Shown in pieces: positions 47,373 through 59,353 of a stretch of DNA of 64,000 nucleotides. A model generated the notes under the pieces. The model made no database searches and was not told where the DNA came from. It saw only the letters and a list, made by a program, of their open reading frames with translations. A program made the translations under genes and the position numbers. Position 1 is the stretch's first letter. Every line of letters starts with the position of its first letter. Origin of the DNA: Collinsella sp. AF23-4AC (lineage in GTDB: Bacteria; Actinomycetota; Coriobacteriia; Coriobacteriales; Coriobacteriaceae); contig NZ_QRVE01000008.1 in assembly GCF_003462685.1 (NCBI RefSeq), forward strand, positions 23,283 to 87,282, in the 5' to 3' direction.

Positions 47373-47693
47373 ATGGCTGACATTAAGCAGATTACCCCCG
47401 AGAATTTCGATTCCGTCGTTAACGACAGCCTGCCCGTGCTGGTCGATTTTTGGGCACCGTGGTGCGGGCCCTGTCGATCCCTCTCGCCCATCGTTGACGA
47501 GGTTGCCGATGAGCTGGCGGGCAAGCTTGCCGTTGCCAAATGCAACGTCGACGACAACCAGGACCTGGCCATGAAGTATGGCGTCATGAGCATCCCCACG
47601 CTGATTGTGTTTAAGAACGGCGAAGAGATTGACCGCTCGGTTGGCGCTCTGCCCAAGGCGAGGCTGCAGGCGCTGCTGGAGAAGCATCTGTAA
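47373..47693 (+). CDS. trxA: Thioredoxin
   Basis: A 106-aa protein with the active site FWAPWCGPCRSLSPI and the cis-Pro loop MSIPTLIVFKNG. It reduces disulfides in cytoplasmic proteins. GGAGG 5 nt before the ATG at 47373 fixes the start; the longer frame from 47289 is not family sequence. Confidence 0.96.
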   Translation: MADIKQITPENFDSVVNDSLPVLVDFWAPWCGPCRSLSPIVDEVADELAGKLAVAKCNVDDNQDLAMKYGVMSIPTLIVFKNGEEIDRSVGALPKARLQALLEKHL

Positions 47694-47805
47694 TACGCTT
47701 GTTACTTACCCGCCGTCCATGAGCGGTTTTGCACCGCTCGCCGGACTGCCGGGTGCGGCGCGTGCGACCACGGATAGTATGGTAGTTACAAACAGCCCCC
47801 AGTGA

Positions 47806-47842
47806 ACGGGTGCGAGTCGCACAGACTCGCACCCGTTTTCTT
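47806..47842 (+). terminator. Terminator between trxA and the next small gene
   Basis: ACGGGTGCGAGTC pairs perfectly with GACTCGCACCCGT around GCACA, followed by TTTTCTT. Confidence 0.85.
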
Positions 47843-47914
47843 ATGCAGCTGCGCACAGAGTGGGCGTAGTAAAATCTGAACCACTGAACTGCCCCATACA
47901 AAAGGAGATTTCCC

Positions 47915-48163
47915 ATGCATGATGTTGGAATGAACATGAGCCAGCTTGCCATGAGCGTCAAACAGGTCGACGACACCATCGAGCTCGCTCATGAGTGGAG
48001 CCATCAGCTGCTGCATGCGACCGAGAATTTTGACATGGAGCGCATCGGCGCCAAGCTCGAGGCAGCCATGGCCGCGCTGCACGAGGCCCATGACGCACTC
48101 GAGGGCTACGAAGAGGCCATCGAGGCCGACCACAACTCCGTCGGATCCGTGAAGCTGGTGTAA
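47915..48163 (+). CDS. Small helical His-containing protein preceding nikR
   Basis: An 82-aa protein, predicted almost wholly helical, with His in AHEWSHQLLHATENF and LHEAHDALEGYEEA. No family recognised. AGGAGA lies 7-8 nt before the ATG. The nikR GTG starts one base after its stop codon, so the two are co-translated; a role in nickel handling is inferred from that only. Confidence 0.75.
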   Translation: MHDVGMNMSQLAMSVKQVDDTIELAHEWSHQLLHATENFDMERIGAKLEAAMAALHEAHDALEGYEEAIEADHNSVGSVKLV

Positions 48164-48164
48164 A

Positions 48165-48677
48165 GTGGCCGAACACGAGCATGGCAGCGGGTGCGAGCAC
48201 GAGCATCCGCACGGGGCGGACGGTGATGCGGGCTGCCACTGTAGTGGCTCCGGCTCCGAGCTGGTCCGTTTTTCGGTCACCGCACCCGACGACCTGCTGC
48301 GCCGCTTTGACGAGCAGATCGCGCGCCGCGGTGACGTGGCCAACCGATCCGAGGCAGTGCGCGATTTGATTCGCGCCTCGATCGCCAAGGAGCAGATGCG
48401 CACGCCCGACGAGCAGGTTATCGGTTCGCTCACCATGATTTACGACCACCATACCGGCGACCTGACGCGCCGTCTGGACGAGGTGCAGCACGACTACACC
48501 GACGAGATTGTCTCGACCATGCACGTGCATCTGGACCACCACAACTGCCTGGAGATCCTGGCGCTCAAGGGTCGCGGCGAGCGCGTCTACGAACTAGCCG
48601 ACCGCCTGCTGGGCCTGCGCGGCGTTAAGCACGGCGAGCTCACCTGCGCCGCCACCAAGCAAAGCCTGGGGCTGTAA
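48165..48677 (+). CDS. nikR: NikR nickel-responsive repressor
   Basis: A 170-aa protein. A 30-residue His/Cys/Gly-rich N-terminal extension (HEHGSGCEHEHPHGADGDAG) precedes the ribbon-helix-helix domain (VRFSVTAPDDLLRRFDEQIA). The C-terminal ACT-like domain has all four nickel ligands of E. coli NikR spaced correctly: QHDY, then HVH and NC in MHVHLDHHNCLE. It represses nickel uptake when nickel is ample. Usual length is about 130-140; the extension could bind extra metal. It starts at GTG right after the small helical protein and lies upstream of hypFCDE. Confidence 0.93.
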   Translation: MAEHEHGSGCEHEHPHGADGDAGCHCSGSGSELVRFSVTAPDDLLRRFDEQIARRGDVANRSEAVRDLIRASIAKEQMRTPDEQVIGSLTMIYDHHTGDLTRRLDEVQHDYTDEIVSTMHVHLDHHNCLEILALKGRGERVYELADRLLGLRGVKHGELTCAATKQSLGL

Positions 48678-48700
48678 CGGGATTTCCCGCAGCGCACCTG

Positions 48701-48772
48701 CCAAAAAGGGACAGGTTTATTTTGGCGGGTTTAGAAGTTTTACCGACCAACAATAAACCTGTCCCTTTTTGG
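48701..48772. repeat. Palindrome with perfect 21-bp arms
   Basis: CCAAAAAGGGACAGGTTTATT at 48701-48721 is mirrored at 48752-48772, ending in TTTTTGG. It lies between nikR and hypF; it contains the GGGACAGG core also seen at 31434-31468. Confidence 0.85.
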
Positions 48773-48795
48773 TCGGTTTTGACGAGGGGGGCCAC

Positions 48796-51264
48796 ATGCG
48801 GCATGTGCATATCCATGTAACGGGCATTGTGCAGGGTGTTGGCATGCGGCCATTTGTGTATCGCGAGGCTATGGCGCATGGCATTTGCGGCTGGGTGCTC
48901 AATGCGGGTGATGGCGTGCACATCGAGGCGCATGCTTCGGTCGAGGCACTTGACGGCTTTGTCGCCGCGCTGTCGGAGCACGCGCCTGCCGCGGCCCGCG
49001 TTGAGCATGTCGCTGTTGCAGACCTGGAGCCCGACGCTTGGGATGCCGACAATGAGCAGGTCTTTCGTATCGTAGCGTCGCAGGATCAGACCGTGCACAC
49101 GACGCTCGTCTCGCCCGACATCGCCACGTGCGATGACTGTCTGCGCGAGCTGTTCGACCCCGCCGACCGACGCTTTCACTACCCCTTTATCAACTGCACC
49201 AATTGCGGACCGCGCTTTACCATCATCCGATCGCTGCCTTATGACCGAGCGGCCACGTCGATGGACTGCTTTCCCATGTGCCCCGAGTGCGCCGCAGAGT
49301 ATGGCGACCCGCTTGACCGGCGCTTTCATGCGCAGCCCGATGCCTGCTTTGATTGTGGACCGCATATTACGTGGCGCGAGGCGGACCACGGTGTTGTGCC
49401 AACGGCGGTCGACGCGACACCAGCCGTCGGCTCTACGCGCGAGGCCAGCGATGCCATCATCGAACGCTGCGTCGAGCTGCTGGTAGGCGGCGGCATCGTC
49501 GCCATCAAGGGCCTGGGCGGATTTCACTTGGCATGCGACGCCTCCAACGAGCAGGCGGTAGCCGAGTTGCGCCGCCGCAAGCACCGCAGCAACAAGCCGC
49601 TTGCCGTTATGGTGCGCAGCCTTGCCGATACTGAACGCCTGTGCCATGTCAACGACGCCGAGCGCGGCTTGCTGGCCGGCAGCGTTCGTCCCATCGTGCT
49701 GTTGCGCCGCCGCGCGACCGGCAACGACACCCACGGCTCCCCCAACGCCCTCGAACTCGCGCCATCCGTCGCGCGCGATCTACCTGAGCTCGGCGTCATG
49801 CTCCCCTACACCCCACTTCAGCATCTGTTGCTTGCCGCGGCAGAAGCCCGCGGTACGCATGCGCTGGTCATGACCAGCGGAAACCTGAGCGAGGAGCCCA
49901 TAGAGACCGACGATGCCCTTGCATGGGAACATCTTGTTGCCGCCGGCATCGCCGACGCGCTACTTGGCAATAACCGTGCGATTCTCTCACGCTACGACGA
50001 CTCCGTGGTACGCGTAGTCGACGGGGCTGTCATGCCCGTGCGTCGCGCACGCGGATATGCGCCGCAGCCGCTGTCGTTGCCGGCGCTCGACAGCACCACG
50101 CCCTGCGTGCTCGCCTGCGGGCCGCAGCAAAAAGCCACAGTGGCACTCACGCGCGAGGACGCCGACGGCCATGCAACCTGTTTTGTGTCGCAGCATATCG
50201 GCGATGTCGAAAATGGTGCGACTTTCGATGCCTGGAACGCCGCACGCATACGCCTGGAAGATCTTTTTGACTTGACGCCCGCCGCGCTGGCCTGCGACTT
50301 GCACCCCAGCTACCTATCGAGTCAGTGGGCACGCGAACAGGCGCAGGAACAGGACATGCCGCTTGTTGAGGTTCAGCATCATCATGCGCATATCGCGAGC
50401 GTGATGGCCGAGGCCATCGCTGGGCGTCAGCTCGCGCCCGATGCGCACGTGCTCGGCATTGCCTTTGACGGCACCGGCGCCGGCGCCGATGGGACCATTT
50501 GGGGCGGCGAGTTCCTTGTCGCCGGCCTTGCCGATTTTGAACGCGCCGCGCACCTACGCGCCTGGGCGCTGCCAGGCGGTGCCGCATCCGTGCGCGATGC
50601 CCGGCGCAATGCCTTTGCCCTGCTGAGCGAGCTCGGCCTGCTCGAGCACCCAGGTGCCGCTCGGCTTTTGGACGGCCTCGACGAGCAAACGCGCAGCGTG
50701 ACAGCCACCATGATCGAGCGCGGCATCAACAGCCCGCGTACCAGCAGCATGGGGCGTCTCTTTGATGCCGCGGCAGCGATTCTGGGCATCTGCGGCAAGG
50801 CAACCTACGAGGGCGAACCCGCCATAGAATTCGAAGCCGCCGCCTGGCGCGCGCTCAGCAGTGAAAGTGCCTGCCCCACCGGCAATATGGCCAGCTTTTC
50901 CGTAACCGAATCATCCCGTCCGGACGACTGCCATGTTCTGAACTCCAGACCGCTTTTTGAGGCGCTTTTGGAGGGAATCAGGACCGGCGTGCCGGCCGAC
51001 AGGCTCGCCCTCGGGTTTCACATCGCCATTACGCACGCTACGACCCACGTCGCGTGCGAGATCTGTGAGCGCGAAGGCCTCGATACCGTCGCGCTTTCGG
51101 GCGGTGTGTTCATGAACCGGCTTTTGCTTCAGCTCCTTACCCACGAACTCAAAGACGCCGGTCTTGCCGTCTTGGTCCCCCACGCCGTGCCCGTCAACGA
51201 CGGCTGCATCGCCTACGGTCAGGCCGCCATCGCTCGCGCTCGCCTCGCGCAGACAGCATCGTGA
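48796..51264 (+). CDS. hypF: Carbamoyltransferase HypF
   Basis: An 822-aa protein. N-terminal acylphosphatase-like domain (GIVQGVGMRPFVYREA), two zinc-finger pairs (CDDCLREL, CTNCGPRF, CPECAAEYG, CFDCGPH), a YrdC-like domain (about 205-395) and a Kae1-like carbamoyltransferase domain with VEVQHHHAHIASVMAE and FDGTGAGADGTIWGGEF. It makes the thiocarbamate on HypE from carbamoyl phosphate, the source of the hydrogenase CN ligands. ATG 48796 follows GAGGGGGG. First of hypF-C-D-E. Confidence 0.97.
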   Translation: MRHVHIHVTGIVQGVGMRPFVYREAMAHGICGWVLNAGDGVHIEAHASVEALDGFVAALSEHAPAAARVEHVAVADLEPDAWDADNEQVFRIVASQDQTVHTTLVSPDIATCDDCLRELFDPADRRFHYPFINCTNCGPRFTIIRSLPYDRAATSMDCFPMCPECAAEYGDPLDRRFHAQPDACFDCGPHITWREADHGVVPTAVDATPAVGSTREASDAIIERCVELLVGGGIVAIKGLGGFHLACDASNEQAVAELRRRKHRSNKPLAVMVRSLADTERLCHVNDAERGLLAGSVRPIVLLRRRATGNDTHGSPNALELAPSVARDLPELGVMLPYTPLQHLLLAAAEARGTHALVMTSGNLSEEPIETDDALAWEHLVAAGIADALLGNNRAILSRYDDSVVRVVDGAVMPVRRARGYAPQPLSLPALDSTTPCVLACGPQQKATVALTREDADGHATCFVSQHIGDVENGATFDAWNAARIRLEDLFDLTPAALACDLHPSYLSSQWAREQAQEQDMPLVEVQHHHAHIASVMAEAIAGRQLAPDAHVLGIAFDGTGAGADGTIWGGEFLVAGLADFERAAHLRAWALPGGAASVRDARRNAFALLSELGLLEHPGAARLLDGLDEQTRSVTATMIERGINSPRTSSMGRLFDAAAAILGICGKATYEGEPAIEFEAAAWRALSSESACPTGNMASFSVTESSRPDDCHVLNSRPLFEALLEGIRTGVPADRLALGFHIAITHATTHVACEICEREGLDTVALSGGVFMNRLLLQLLTHELKDAGLAVLVPHAVPVNDGCIAYGQAAIARARLAQTAS

Positions 51265-51398
51265 TAGGCTGTTTTGCCAGCCTGCGCGCCGCCGTCTCAC
51301 AGGTGTAACGCGTTTGCTCGTGACTCCCGCGAGCGCTACCATCAACTGATGGGTAATTAGGCGCCTATCCAGCGCAAAACGTATAAAAGGGGAACATT

Positions 51399-51659
51399 AT
51401 GTGCCTTGCCGTTCCCGGTAAAGTGGTCAAACGCGACGACGACCTTAAGGCGACCGTCGACATGATGGGCATCGAACGCCCCGTTTCGCTGCGCCTCGTG
51501 CCGACGGCACAGGTAGGCGACTACATTCTCGTGCACGCCGGCTTTGGCATTCAGATTGTCGACGAGCAGGAAGCCCAAGAGACACTCGAGCTCGTTAATA
51601 CCATGACCGAACTGGCCGAAGAGGACCAGCTCGCCACCAACCCGGCCGAGGCATACTAG
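51399..51659 (+). CDS. hypC: Hydrogenase assembly chaperone HypC
   Basis: An 86-aa protein starting MCLAVPGKVVKR, with the essential Cys2, and the GDYILVHAGFGIQIVDEQEA motif of HypC/HupF. It carries the Fe(CN)2CO unit with HypD. AAAGGGG precedes the ATG, and the stop overlaps the hypD GTG by one base. Confidence 0.97.
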   Translation: MCLAVPGKVVKRDDDLKATVDMMGIERPVSLRLVPTAQVGDYILVHAGFGIQIVDEQEAQETLELVNTMTELAEEDQLATNPAEAY

Positions 51660-52774
51660 TGGCGGCGGCGCAGCCGGTTCGCTCCGGTATCGACTTTTCG
51701 GCATTTCGCGACCCCAAGCTAGCTCGCGAGCTCATCGATCGTATTCACGAGCTTGTCGGCAACCGCAGCATCAACCTTATGGAAGTCTGCGGTACGCATA
51801 CCGTGAGCATTGGCCGCTATGGCTTTCGCTCCATTATGCCGACGGGACTCAAACTGCTAAGCGGCCCGGGATGCCCCGTTTGCGTCACCGCCAACCGCGA
51901 CATCGATCACGCAATCGCGCTTTCCAACATGGACGGCGCCATCATCACCACCTTTGGAGACATGATGCGCGTGCCCGGATCGTCCACCTCGCTTGCCGCG
52001 CAAAAGGCAGCGGGGCGCGACATCCGCATCGTCTACTCTCCACTCGACGCGCTTGACATTGCCGAGCAAAATCCCGAACGCCCGGTCATCTTTATGGGCG
52101 TCGGCTTTGAGACCACAACGCCCACCATTGCCGCCGCTATCCTGGAGGCCGACGTGCGCGGGCTCCAGAACTTTTCGGTTTACTGTGCTCACAAGACCAC
52201 GCCGCCGGCTCTGCGTGCGATCTCCAACGACCCCGAGACGACCATCGACGGCTTTATCCTGCCTGGCCACGTCGCCACCATCACGGGCTTGGCACCCTTT
52301 GGGTTTTTGGTCGATGAGTTCGAGACCCCTGGCGTAGTCACCGGGTTTGAACCGGTCGATATCCTGCAGGGCATCTGCATGCTGGTCCAGATGGTTGTCG
52401 AGAACAGGCCCGCAATCGACAACGCCTACCGCCGCGGCGTCAATGCAGACGGCAATCCCGTAGCACGCCATCTGGTCGAGCAGGTATTTGAGCCGTGCGA
52501 TACCACGTGGCGCGGGCTGGGACCGATTGCCAACTCGGGTCTTTCCATCCGACCCGAATTCGCGCGCTTTGATGCCGGCACCCGCTTTGACGTGCCCGTT
52601 GAGGCGACGGTCGAGCCACGCGGGTGCCGCTGCGGCGACGTGCTGCGCGGTGCTATCACGCCGAGCGACTGCCCGTTGTTTGGCCGCACCTGCACGCCCG
52701 AGCATCCCGTCGGCCCGTGCATGGTGAGCTCCGAAGGCAGCTGCGCGGCGTACTTTAGATACCGCGACTATTAG
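51659..52774 (+). CDS. hypD: Hydrogenase maturation protein HypD
   Basis: A 371-aa protein. Conserved motifs are MEVCGTHTVSIGRYGF, LLSGPGCPVCVT, TFGDMMRVPGS, FMGVGFETTTP and the C-terminal cluster Cys in GCRCGDVLRG, CPLFGRTC and GPCMVSSEGSC. It is the scaffold where Fe receives its CN and CO ligands. The start is GTG at 51659, coupled to hypC. Confidence 0.97.
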   Translation: MAAAQPVRSGIDFSAFRDPKLARELIDRIHELVGNRSINLMEVCGTHTVSIGRYGFRSIMPTGLKLLSGPGCPVCVTANRDIDHAIALSNMDGAIITTFGDMMRVPGSSTSLAAQKAAGRDIRIVYSPLDALDIAEQNPERPVIFMGVGFETTTPTIAAAILEADVRGLQNFSVYCAHKTTPPALRAISNDPETTIDGFILPGHVATITGLAPFGFLVDEFETPGVVTGFEPVDILQGICMLVQMVVENRPAIDNAYRRGVNADGNPVARHLVEQVFEPCDTTWRGLGPIANSGLSIRPEFARFDAGTRFDVPVEATVEPRGCRCGDVLRGAITPSDCPLFGRTCTPEHPVGPCMVSSEGSCAAYFRYRDY

Positions 52775-52855
52775 GTTCCGCCGTTCTAACGAACGGCGGA
52801 CCGGTCGACGCTGCGCCTCACCCATATAATTCCACCCGCGATTGGAGTTTTCGAT

Positions 52856-53890
52856 ATGTCCCATAGCATCACCGATAGCACCGTCCTGTTGGGCCACGGC
52901 TCTGGTGGCCAGATGATGAAACGCATTATTGATGAGGTCTTTCTGGATGCCTTTGGGTCGCCCGAGCTGCTTGCGGGCAACGATGCCGGTGTCGCCGCGC
53001 TGCCCGCAAGCGGGCGAATCGCCATGTCGACCGACAGCTTTGTGGTGACGCCGCAGTTCTTCCCCGGCGGCAATATCGGCCGCCTCGCCGTATGCGGAAC
53101 CGTCAACGACGTCGCGACCTCGGGCGCTAACGTGCGCTACCTCTCATGCGGCTTTATCCTCGAAGAGGGCTATCCCATGGACAAGCTGCGCCAGATTGTG
53201 CAGACCATGGCCGAAACGGCGCGCGAGGCGGGCGTGTCCATAATCACCGGCGACACCAAGGTGGTCGAGCGTGGCGGTGCCGACGGCGTCTATATCAATA
53301 CCGCCGGCGTGGGCGAAGTGCCCGCGGGCGTAGCGCTCAGCGGTGCAAACTGTCAGCCCGGCGACGCCATCCTGGTATCGGGCACGCTAGGCGACCACGG
53401 CATCGCCATCATGAGCCAGCGCGAGGGCTTGGCGTTTTCGAGCGACATCGAAAGCGACGCTGCGCCGCTCAATCATCTGATTGCCGACGTGCTCGCCGCC
53501 GCACCCGACACCCGCTGCTTTCGCGACCCCACGCGCGGCGGCCTGGCATCCACGCTCAACGAGTTTGCCCAGGCCAGCGGCGTTGCCATGGAGATTAGCG
53601 AGGATGCCGTGCCCGTTCGCCCCGACGTGCAGGCAGCATGTGAGATGCTCGGCTACGACGTTCTGCAGGTGGCAAACGAGGGTAAGATGGTCGCCGTGGT
53701 GCCGGCTGAGCAGGCCGATGCTGCGCTGGCGGCCATGCGCGTCGCCCGCTACGGCGAGAATGCCGCCATCATCGGTCGCGTGCTGCCGCTTGCCGAAAGC
53801 GCTCGACCCGCCGTGCGCGTACGCACCGGCTGGGGCTCGACCCGCATCCTCGACATGCTCGTAGGAGAACAGCTGCCGAGAATTTGCTAA
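52856..53890 (+). CDS. hypE: Carbamoyl dehydratase HypE
   Basis: A 344-aa protein. ATP-binding GHGSGGQMMKRIIDEVF and STDSFVVTPQFFPGGNIG; it ends in PRIC, the C-terminal Cys that is carbamoylated by HypF and dehydrated to thiocyanate. GGAG 8 nt upstream of the ATG. Last of the hyp cluster, 81 nt after hypD. Confidence 0.97.
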   Translation: MSHSITDSTVLLGHGSGGQMMKRIIDEVFLDAFGSPELLAGNDAGVAALPASGRIAMSTDSFVVTPQFFPGGNIGRLAVCGTVNDVATSGANVRYLSCGFILEEGYPMDKLRQIVQTMAETAREAGVSIITGDTKVVERGGADGVYINTAGVGEVPAGVALSGANCQPGDAILVSGTLGDHGIAIMSQREGLAFSSDIESDAAPLNHLIADVLAAAPDTRCFRDPTRGGLASTLNEFAQASGVAMEISEDAVPVRPDVQAACEMLGYDVLQVANEGKMVAVVPAEQADAALAAMRVARYGENAAIIGRVLPLAESARPAVRVRTGWGSTRILDMLVGEQLPRIC

Positions 53891-54016
53891 CGGCAACGGC
53901 TCGCGGCCGGCGCAACGCGGTTCAAGGCCGGCAAAGATATTCAGATTCCAAACGTGCCCGATACGCAGGCCCAGTATCATGGAGTGCGTTTTATTACTCA
54001 AACGGCAGGAGCACCC

Positions 54017-54685
54017 ATGGCGGCAGCGTTTTCCCATGTGATTTTTGACCTCGACGGCACCATCCTCAACACGCTCGAGGACCTGGCGGCCGCCGGCAAC
54101 CATACCTGCGAGACGCACGGCTGGCCCACGTTTACCATTGACGAATACCGCTACAAGGTGGGAAACGGCATGCTCAAGCTGGTCGAGCGCTTTATGCCCG
54201 CCGAGTACGCGGGCGACAGCCGTATGTTTGAGCAGACGCTTGCCGAGTTTAGGGCCTATTACGGCGAGCACAAGGAGGACCACACCTCACCCTACGCCGG
54301 CACGATTGAGATGCTCGACCGTCTGCGCACAGCGGGCGTTCAGCTTGCCGTGCTCACCAACAAGGATCATATTTCGGCAGCCCCGCTTATCGAGAAATAC
54401 TTTGGCCCCGATCGCTTTGCGCTGGTACAGGGCCGTGTGGGCGCATTTCCGCCCAAGCCCGAGGCACCCGTCACGTTACATGTGATGAAAGAGCTGGGCG
54501 CCGATCCGGCAACCACGCTCTATGTGGGCGATTCGAATGTCGATGTTCTGACCGGCCACAACGCCGGCCTTAAGAGCGCGGGCGTCAGCTGGGGCTTCCG
54601 CGGCCGCGCAGAGCTGGAAGCCGCCGGCGCCGACTACGTGGTAGACACGCAAGAAGAGCTCGCGGCGCTGATACTGGGCGAGTAA
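54017..54685 (+). CDS. HAD-family phosphatase, phosphoglycolate-phosphatase-like
   Basis: A 222-aa protein. HAD motifs: I, VIFDLDGTILNTL; II, VLTNKDH; III with the Lys in FPPKPEA; IV, YVGDSNVDVLTG. The helical cap follows motif I (subclass C1). Related enzymes remove phosphate from phosphoglycolate or sugar phosphates; the real substrate is unknown. AGGAG 6 nt before ATG 54017 sets the start. It follows hypE by 126 nt but is probably unrelated to hydrogenase maturation. Confidence 0.88.
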   Translation: MAAAFSHVIFDLDGTILNTLEDLAAAGNHTCETHGWPTFTIDEYRYKVGNGMLKLVERFMPAEYAGDSRMFEQTLAEFRAYYGEHKEDHTSPYAGTIEMLDRLRTAGVQLAVLTNKDHISAAPLIEKYFGPDRFALVQGRVGAFPPKPEAPVTLHVMKELGADPATTLYVGDSNVDVLTGHNAGLKSAGVSWGFRGRAELEAAGADYVVDTQEELAALILGE

Positions 54686-54725
54686 CGAAGCCGCCGCGCT
54701 GCTCGGTCGCGGCGATGCTGGCGCG

Positions 54726-54773
54726 CGGAAAATGCGTCCCGTTTTGATGCCTCAAACTGGGACGCATTTTCCG
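54726..54773. repeat. Palindrome CGGAAAATGCGTCCC
   Basis: Perfect 15-bp arms (54726-54740, 54759-54773) around GTTTTGATGCCTCAAACT. The following 54774-54900 holds related, imperfect versions (GGAAACGGCATCCCGTTTTT; CGGAAACCGCGACCC). No coding frame is supported in 54686-55048. Confidence 0.75.
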
Positions 54774-54899
54774 GTTGAGCCCCATCGGGGAAACGGCATC
54801 CCGTTTTTGAGCACTATTCCGGGTTGCACTTTCCGCAACCCACCCCATTCGGAAACCGCGACCCATTATTCGGCCAAAAACCGGGTCGCATTTTCCCGA

Positions 54900-54970
54900 C
54901 CACTCGATGCAACGCCGGCACAAGGAGTGTCCCCAACTGCCGGCAGAAAAGGAACGTCCCCAACTGCCGC
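54900..54970. repeat. Paired GTCCCCAACTGCCG repeats
   Basis: GCCGGCACAAGGAGTGTCCCC and GGCAGAAAAGGAACGTCCCC units, each closed by CAACTGCCG. Closely matches 34975-35026, but both closing arms have changed from AGTGCC to ACTGCC. Confidence 0.7.
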
Positions 54971-55048
54971 CCCAATGACCACCATGGCAACGCCGCAGAT
55001 AGAGGACGGACAGCGAGCGGGCACCAGAGCGAACAAATTGGCATGAAA

Positions 55049-55090
55049 AGAGGACGGCATAGACCTTCTGGTCATGCCGTCCTCTTTGAA
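55049..55090. terminator. Two-way terminator between HAD and lipoprotein genes
   Basis: AGAGGACGGCAT ... ATGCCGTCCTCT with CTTTT on one side and TCTTT on the other. Confidence 0.7.
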
Positions 55091-55127
55091 TGACAAGTTG
55101 TCGCTCTGGTGCCCGCGCAGCGTCGAG

Positions 55128-55156
55128 CAGTTGCGGCGTTTGGTAAAACGCCGCAA
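55128..55156 (-). terminator. Hairpin after the lipoprotein gene
   Basis: GTTGCGGCGTTT pairs with AACGCCGCAAC just past the lipoprotein stop; it lacks a T-tract. Confidence 0.5.
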
Positions 55157-55160
55157 CCCC

Positions 55161-55718
55161 CTAGCTCATCATGGCATTCATCATCTCGTTGGTTGCGGAA
55201 TCGTCGGCAGACCACTCGCCGTCGTCATTGCAGGAATACTTGAAGGTGACCTTGGTGTCCTTGGTCTTAGCAGCCTTGGTCACATCGACCATAACCTGAC
55301 CGGCCATCTTGTACAGCTCGTCATCGGAAGGCATCGAATCGAGCGCGGCGACCTTCTCCTGGTACTGGGTGGCAAAATCCTCAACGATCTGGTTCATGGA
55401 CTTGCAGGTAATGGTGACCTCGGCAGTTGCGGTACCCTTGTCCTCGTCGACCGTCACGTCGCCGATCTTGTAGTCAAAGCCCTCGAGATAGCTCTTGGCG
55501 TACTCCTTGGGATCGATGCCCAGCTGCTCAAACTCGTCGCCCGAGGCCTCTTCCAGGCCGGCGAGGAAGTCGTCGCCGCCGTTCTTGACCTCGTCAAACT
55601 GCGTCGTAAGATCCTCGGTGATGAGCTCCTCAACCGAAGGACCTCCGCAGCCGGAAAGCACAACCACGCACGCGACCAGAACAGCCATCAGGGGCGCAAG
55701 CAGCAGCTTCTTCTTCAT
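55161..55718 (-). CDS. Lipoprotein, unknown function
   Basis: A 185-aa protein. The signal peptide MKKKLLLAPLMAVLVACVVV ends in the lipobox LSGC, so the mature protein is lipid-anchored. The rest is acidic and mainly alpha/beta (LITEDLTTQFDEVKNGG; TATAEVTITCKS), of the size of small lipoprotein domains common in Gram-positive gut bacteria. No function is assigned. GGAGG 6 nt before the ATG at 55718 sets the start. Confidence 0.85.
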   Translation of the reverse strand: MKKKLLLAPLMAVLVACVVVLSGCGGPSVEELITEDLTTQFDEVKNGGDDFLAGLEEASGDEFEQLGIDPKEYAKSYLEGFDYKIGDVTVDEDKGTATAEVTITCKSMNQIVEDFATQYQEKVAALDSMPSDDELYKMAGQVMVDVTKAAKTKDTKVTFKYSCNDDGEWSADDSATNEMMNAMMS

Positions 55719-55895
55719 GACATTCCTCCCAACAAGCGGCACCGCGCTTCCCGACGCGGTGCGCGTCGTAACAATAAGGCCATACTAGCCGATAACGAAC
55801 ACCCCCGGCAAAGCAAAGGCGCAGTCGGCTCGATTTAACGTCCGAACGGTTTACCGGTCCGCCCAACGCGCAATAAAACGTTCCGCCGCATTGTA

Positions 55896-55932
55896 ATAAA
55901 AAAGGGTGGTCGGACAATTCGACCACCCCAAA
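55896..55932 (-). terminator. Terminator of the IIA-Glc gene
   Basis: On the minus strand, GGGTGGTCG and CGACCACCC pair around AATTGTC, followed by TTTTTTATT. Confidence 0.9.
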
Positions 55933-55953
55933 ACATCCTTATGTTGCCGCAGT

Positions 55954-56490
55954 TTACTTGCGGACGACCTTGACGATGGCGTCGCCAGCGGCGACAGCGG
56001 AGTCGGCCTCGACGGCGAGCTCAACGTCGGCAAACTCGGCGGTGTTGGACACGGCCACGACGACACAGTCCTTGTAACCGGCAGCAGCGATCTTGGCGCG
56101 GTCGATCTTGAGCATGGGCTGGCCAGCCTTAACGACATCGTCGGCCTTGACGAAGCCCTCGAAGCCATCGCCGTTCATGTTGACGGTATCGACGCCAACA
56201 TGCACCAGAACCTCGATGCCGCTATCGGACTGCAGACCCACGGCGTGGCCCATGGTGACGGTCACCTTGCCGTCGCAGGGAGCGTAGACCAGATCGTCCT
56301 CGGGCCACACGGCGCAGCCCTTGCCCAGGACCTCGCCGCCAAAGACGGGATCGGGCACGTCGGCCATCTTGATGACCTTGCCCTTGACGGGCGAGCACAG
56401 CACGTCGGCGCCGGCAGAAGCAGAGATGGAGGACGGAGCAGCGGCAGCCGCGGGCTCAGCCTTCTTCTTGAACATGTCAAACAGACCCAT
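55954..56490 (-). CDS. PTS glucose-type IIA component
   Basis: A 178-aa protein. The active-site block GIEVLVHVGVDTVNMNGDGF contains the phospho-accepting His; other IIA-Glc features are SPVKGKVIKMADVPDPVFGG and MGHAVGLQSDSG. A short N-terminal MGLFDMFKKK plus an Ala-rich linker precedes the domain. It passes phosphate from HPr to a IIBC unit not in this window, perhaps one for beta-glucosides. GAGGAG precedes ATG 56490; it lies 140 nt downstream of a 6-phospho-beta-glucosidase gene and is likely co-expressed. Confidence 0.93.
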   Translation of the reverse strand: MGLFDMFKKKAEPAAAAAPSSISASAGADVLCSPVKGKVIKMADVPDPVFGGEVLGKGCAVWPEDDLVYAPCDGKVTVTMGHAVGLQSDSGIEVLVHVGVDTVNMNGDGFEGFVKADDVVKAGQPMLKIDRAKIAAAGYKDCVVVAVSNTAEFADVELAVEADSAVAAGDAIVKVVRK

Positions 56491-56630
56491 ACGTTTTCTC
56501 CTCTTGATTAAGCGCAACGTTATGCGCATGCCTATGGTGATTATAGTGCCAAATGGTTCAAATGCTAAGGTGGGGACTCGAATCGCGAGCCCATCCCAAC
56601 GCTTTTCCCCGGTGGCACTCATATTGTCGA

Positions 56631-59239
<2,609 letters not shown>

Positions 59240-59353
59240 GGCTTGCCAATCGTTGATTTGGTCATAGTTCGTCGTGATTCAGATATTAGCAGAACGCGCC
59301 GACGCGTCCATAATCTGTGCTATGCAGCAGATCGATCGAGCCAAGGAGGATCC

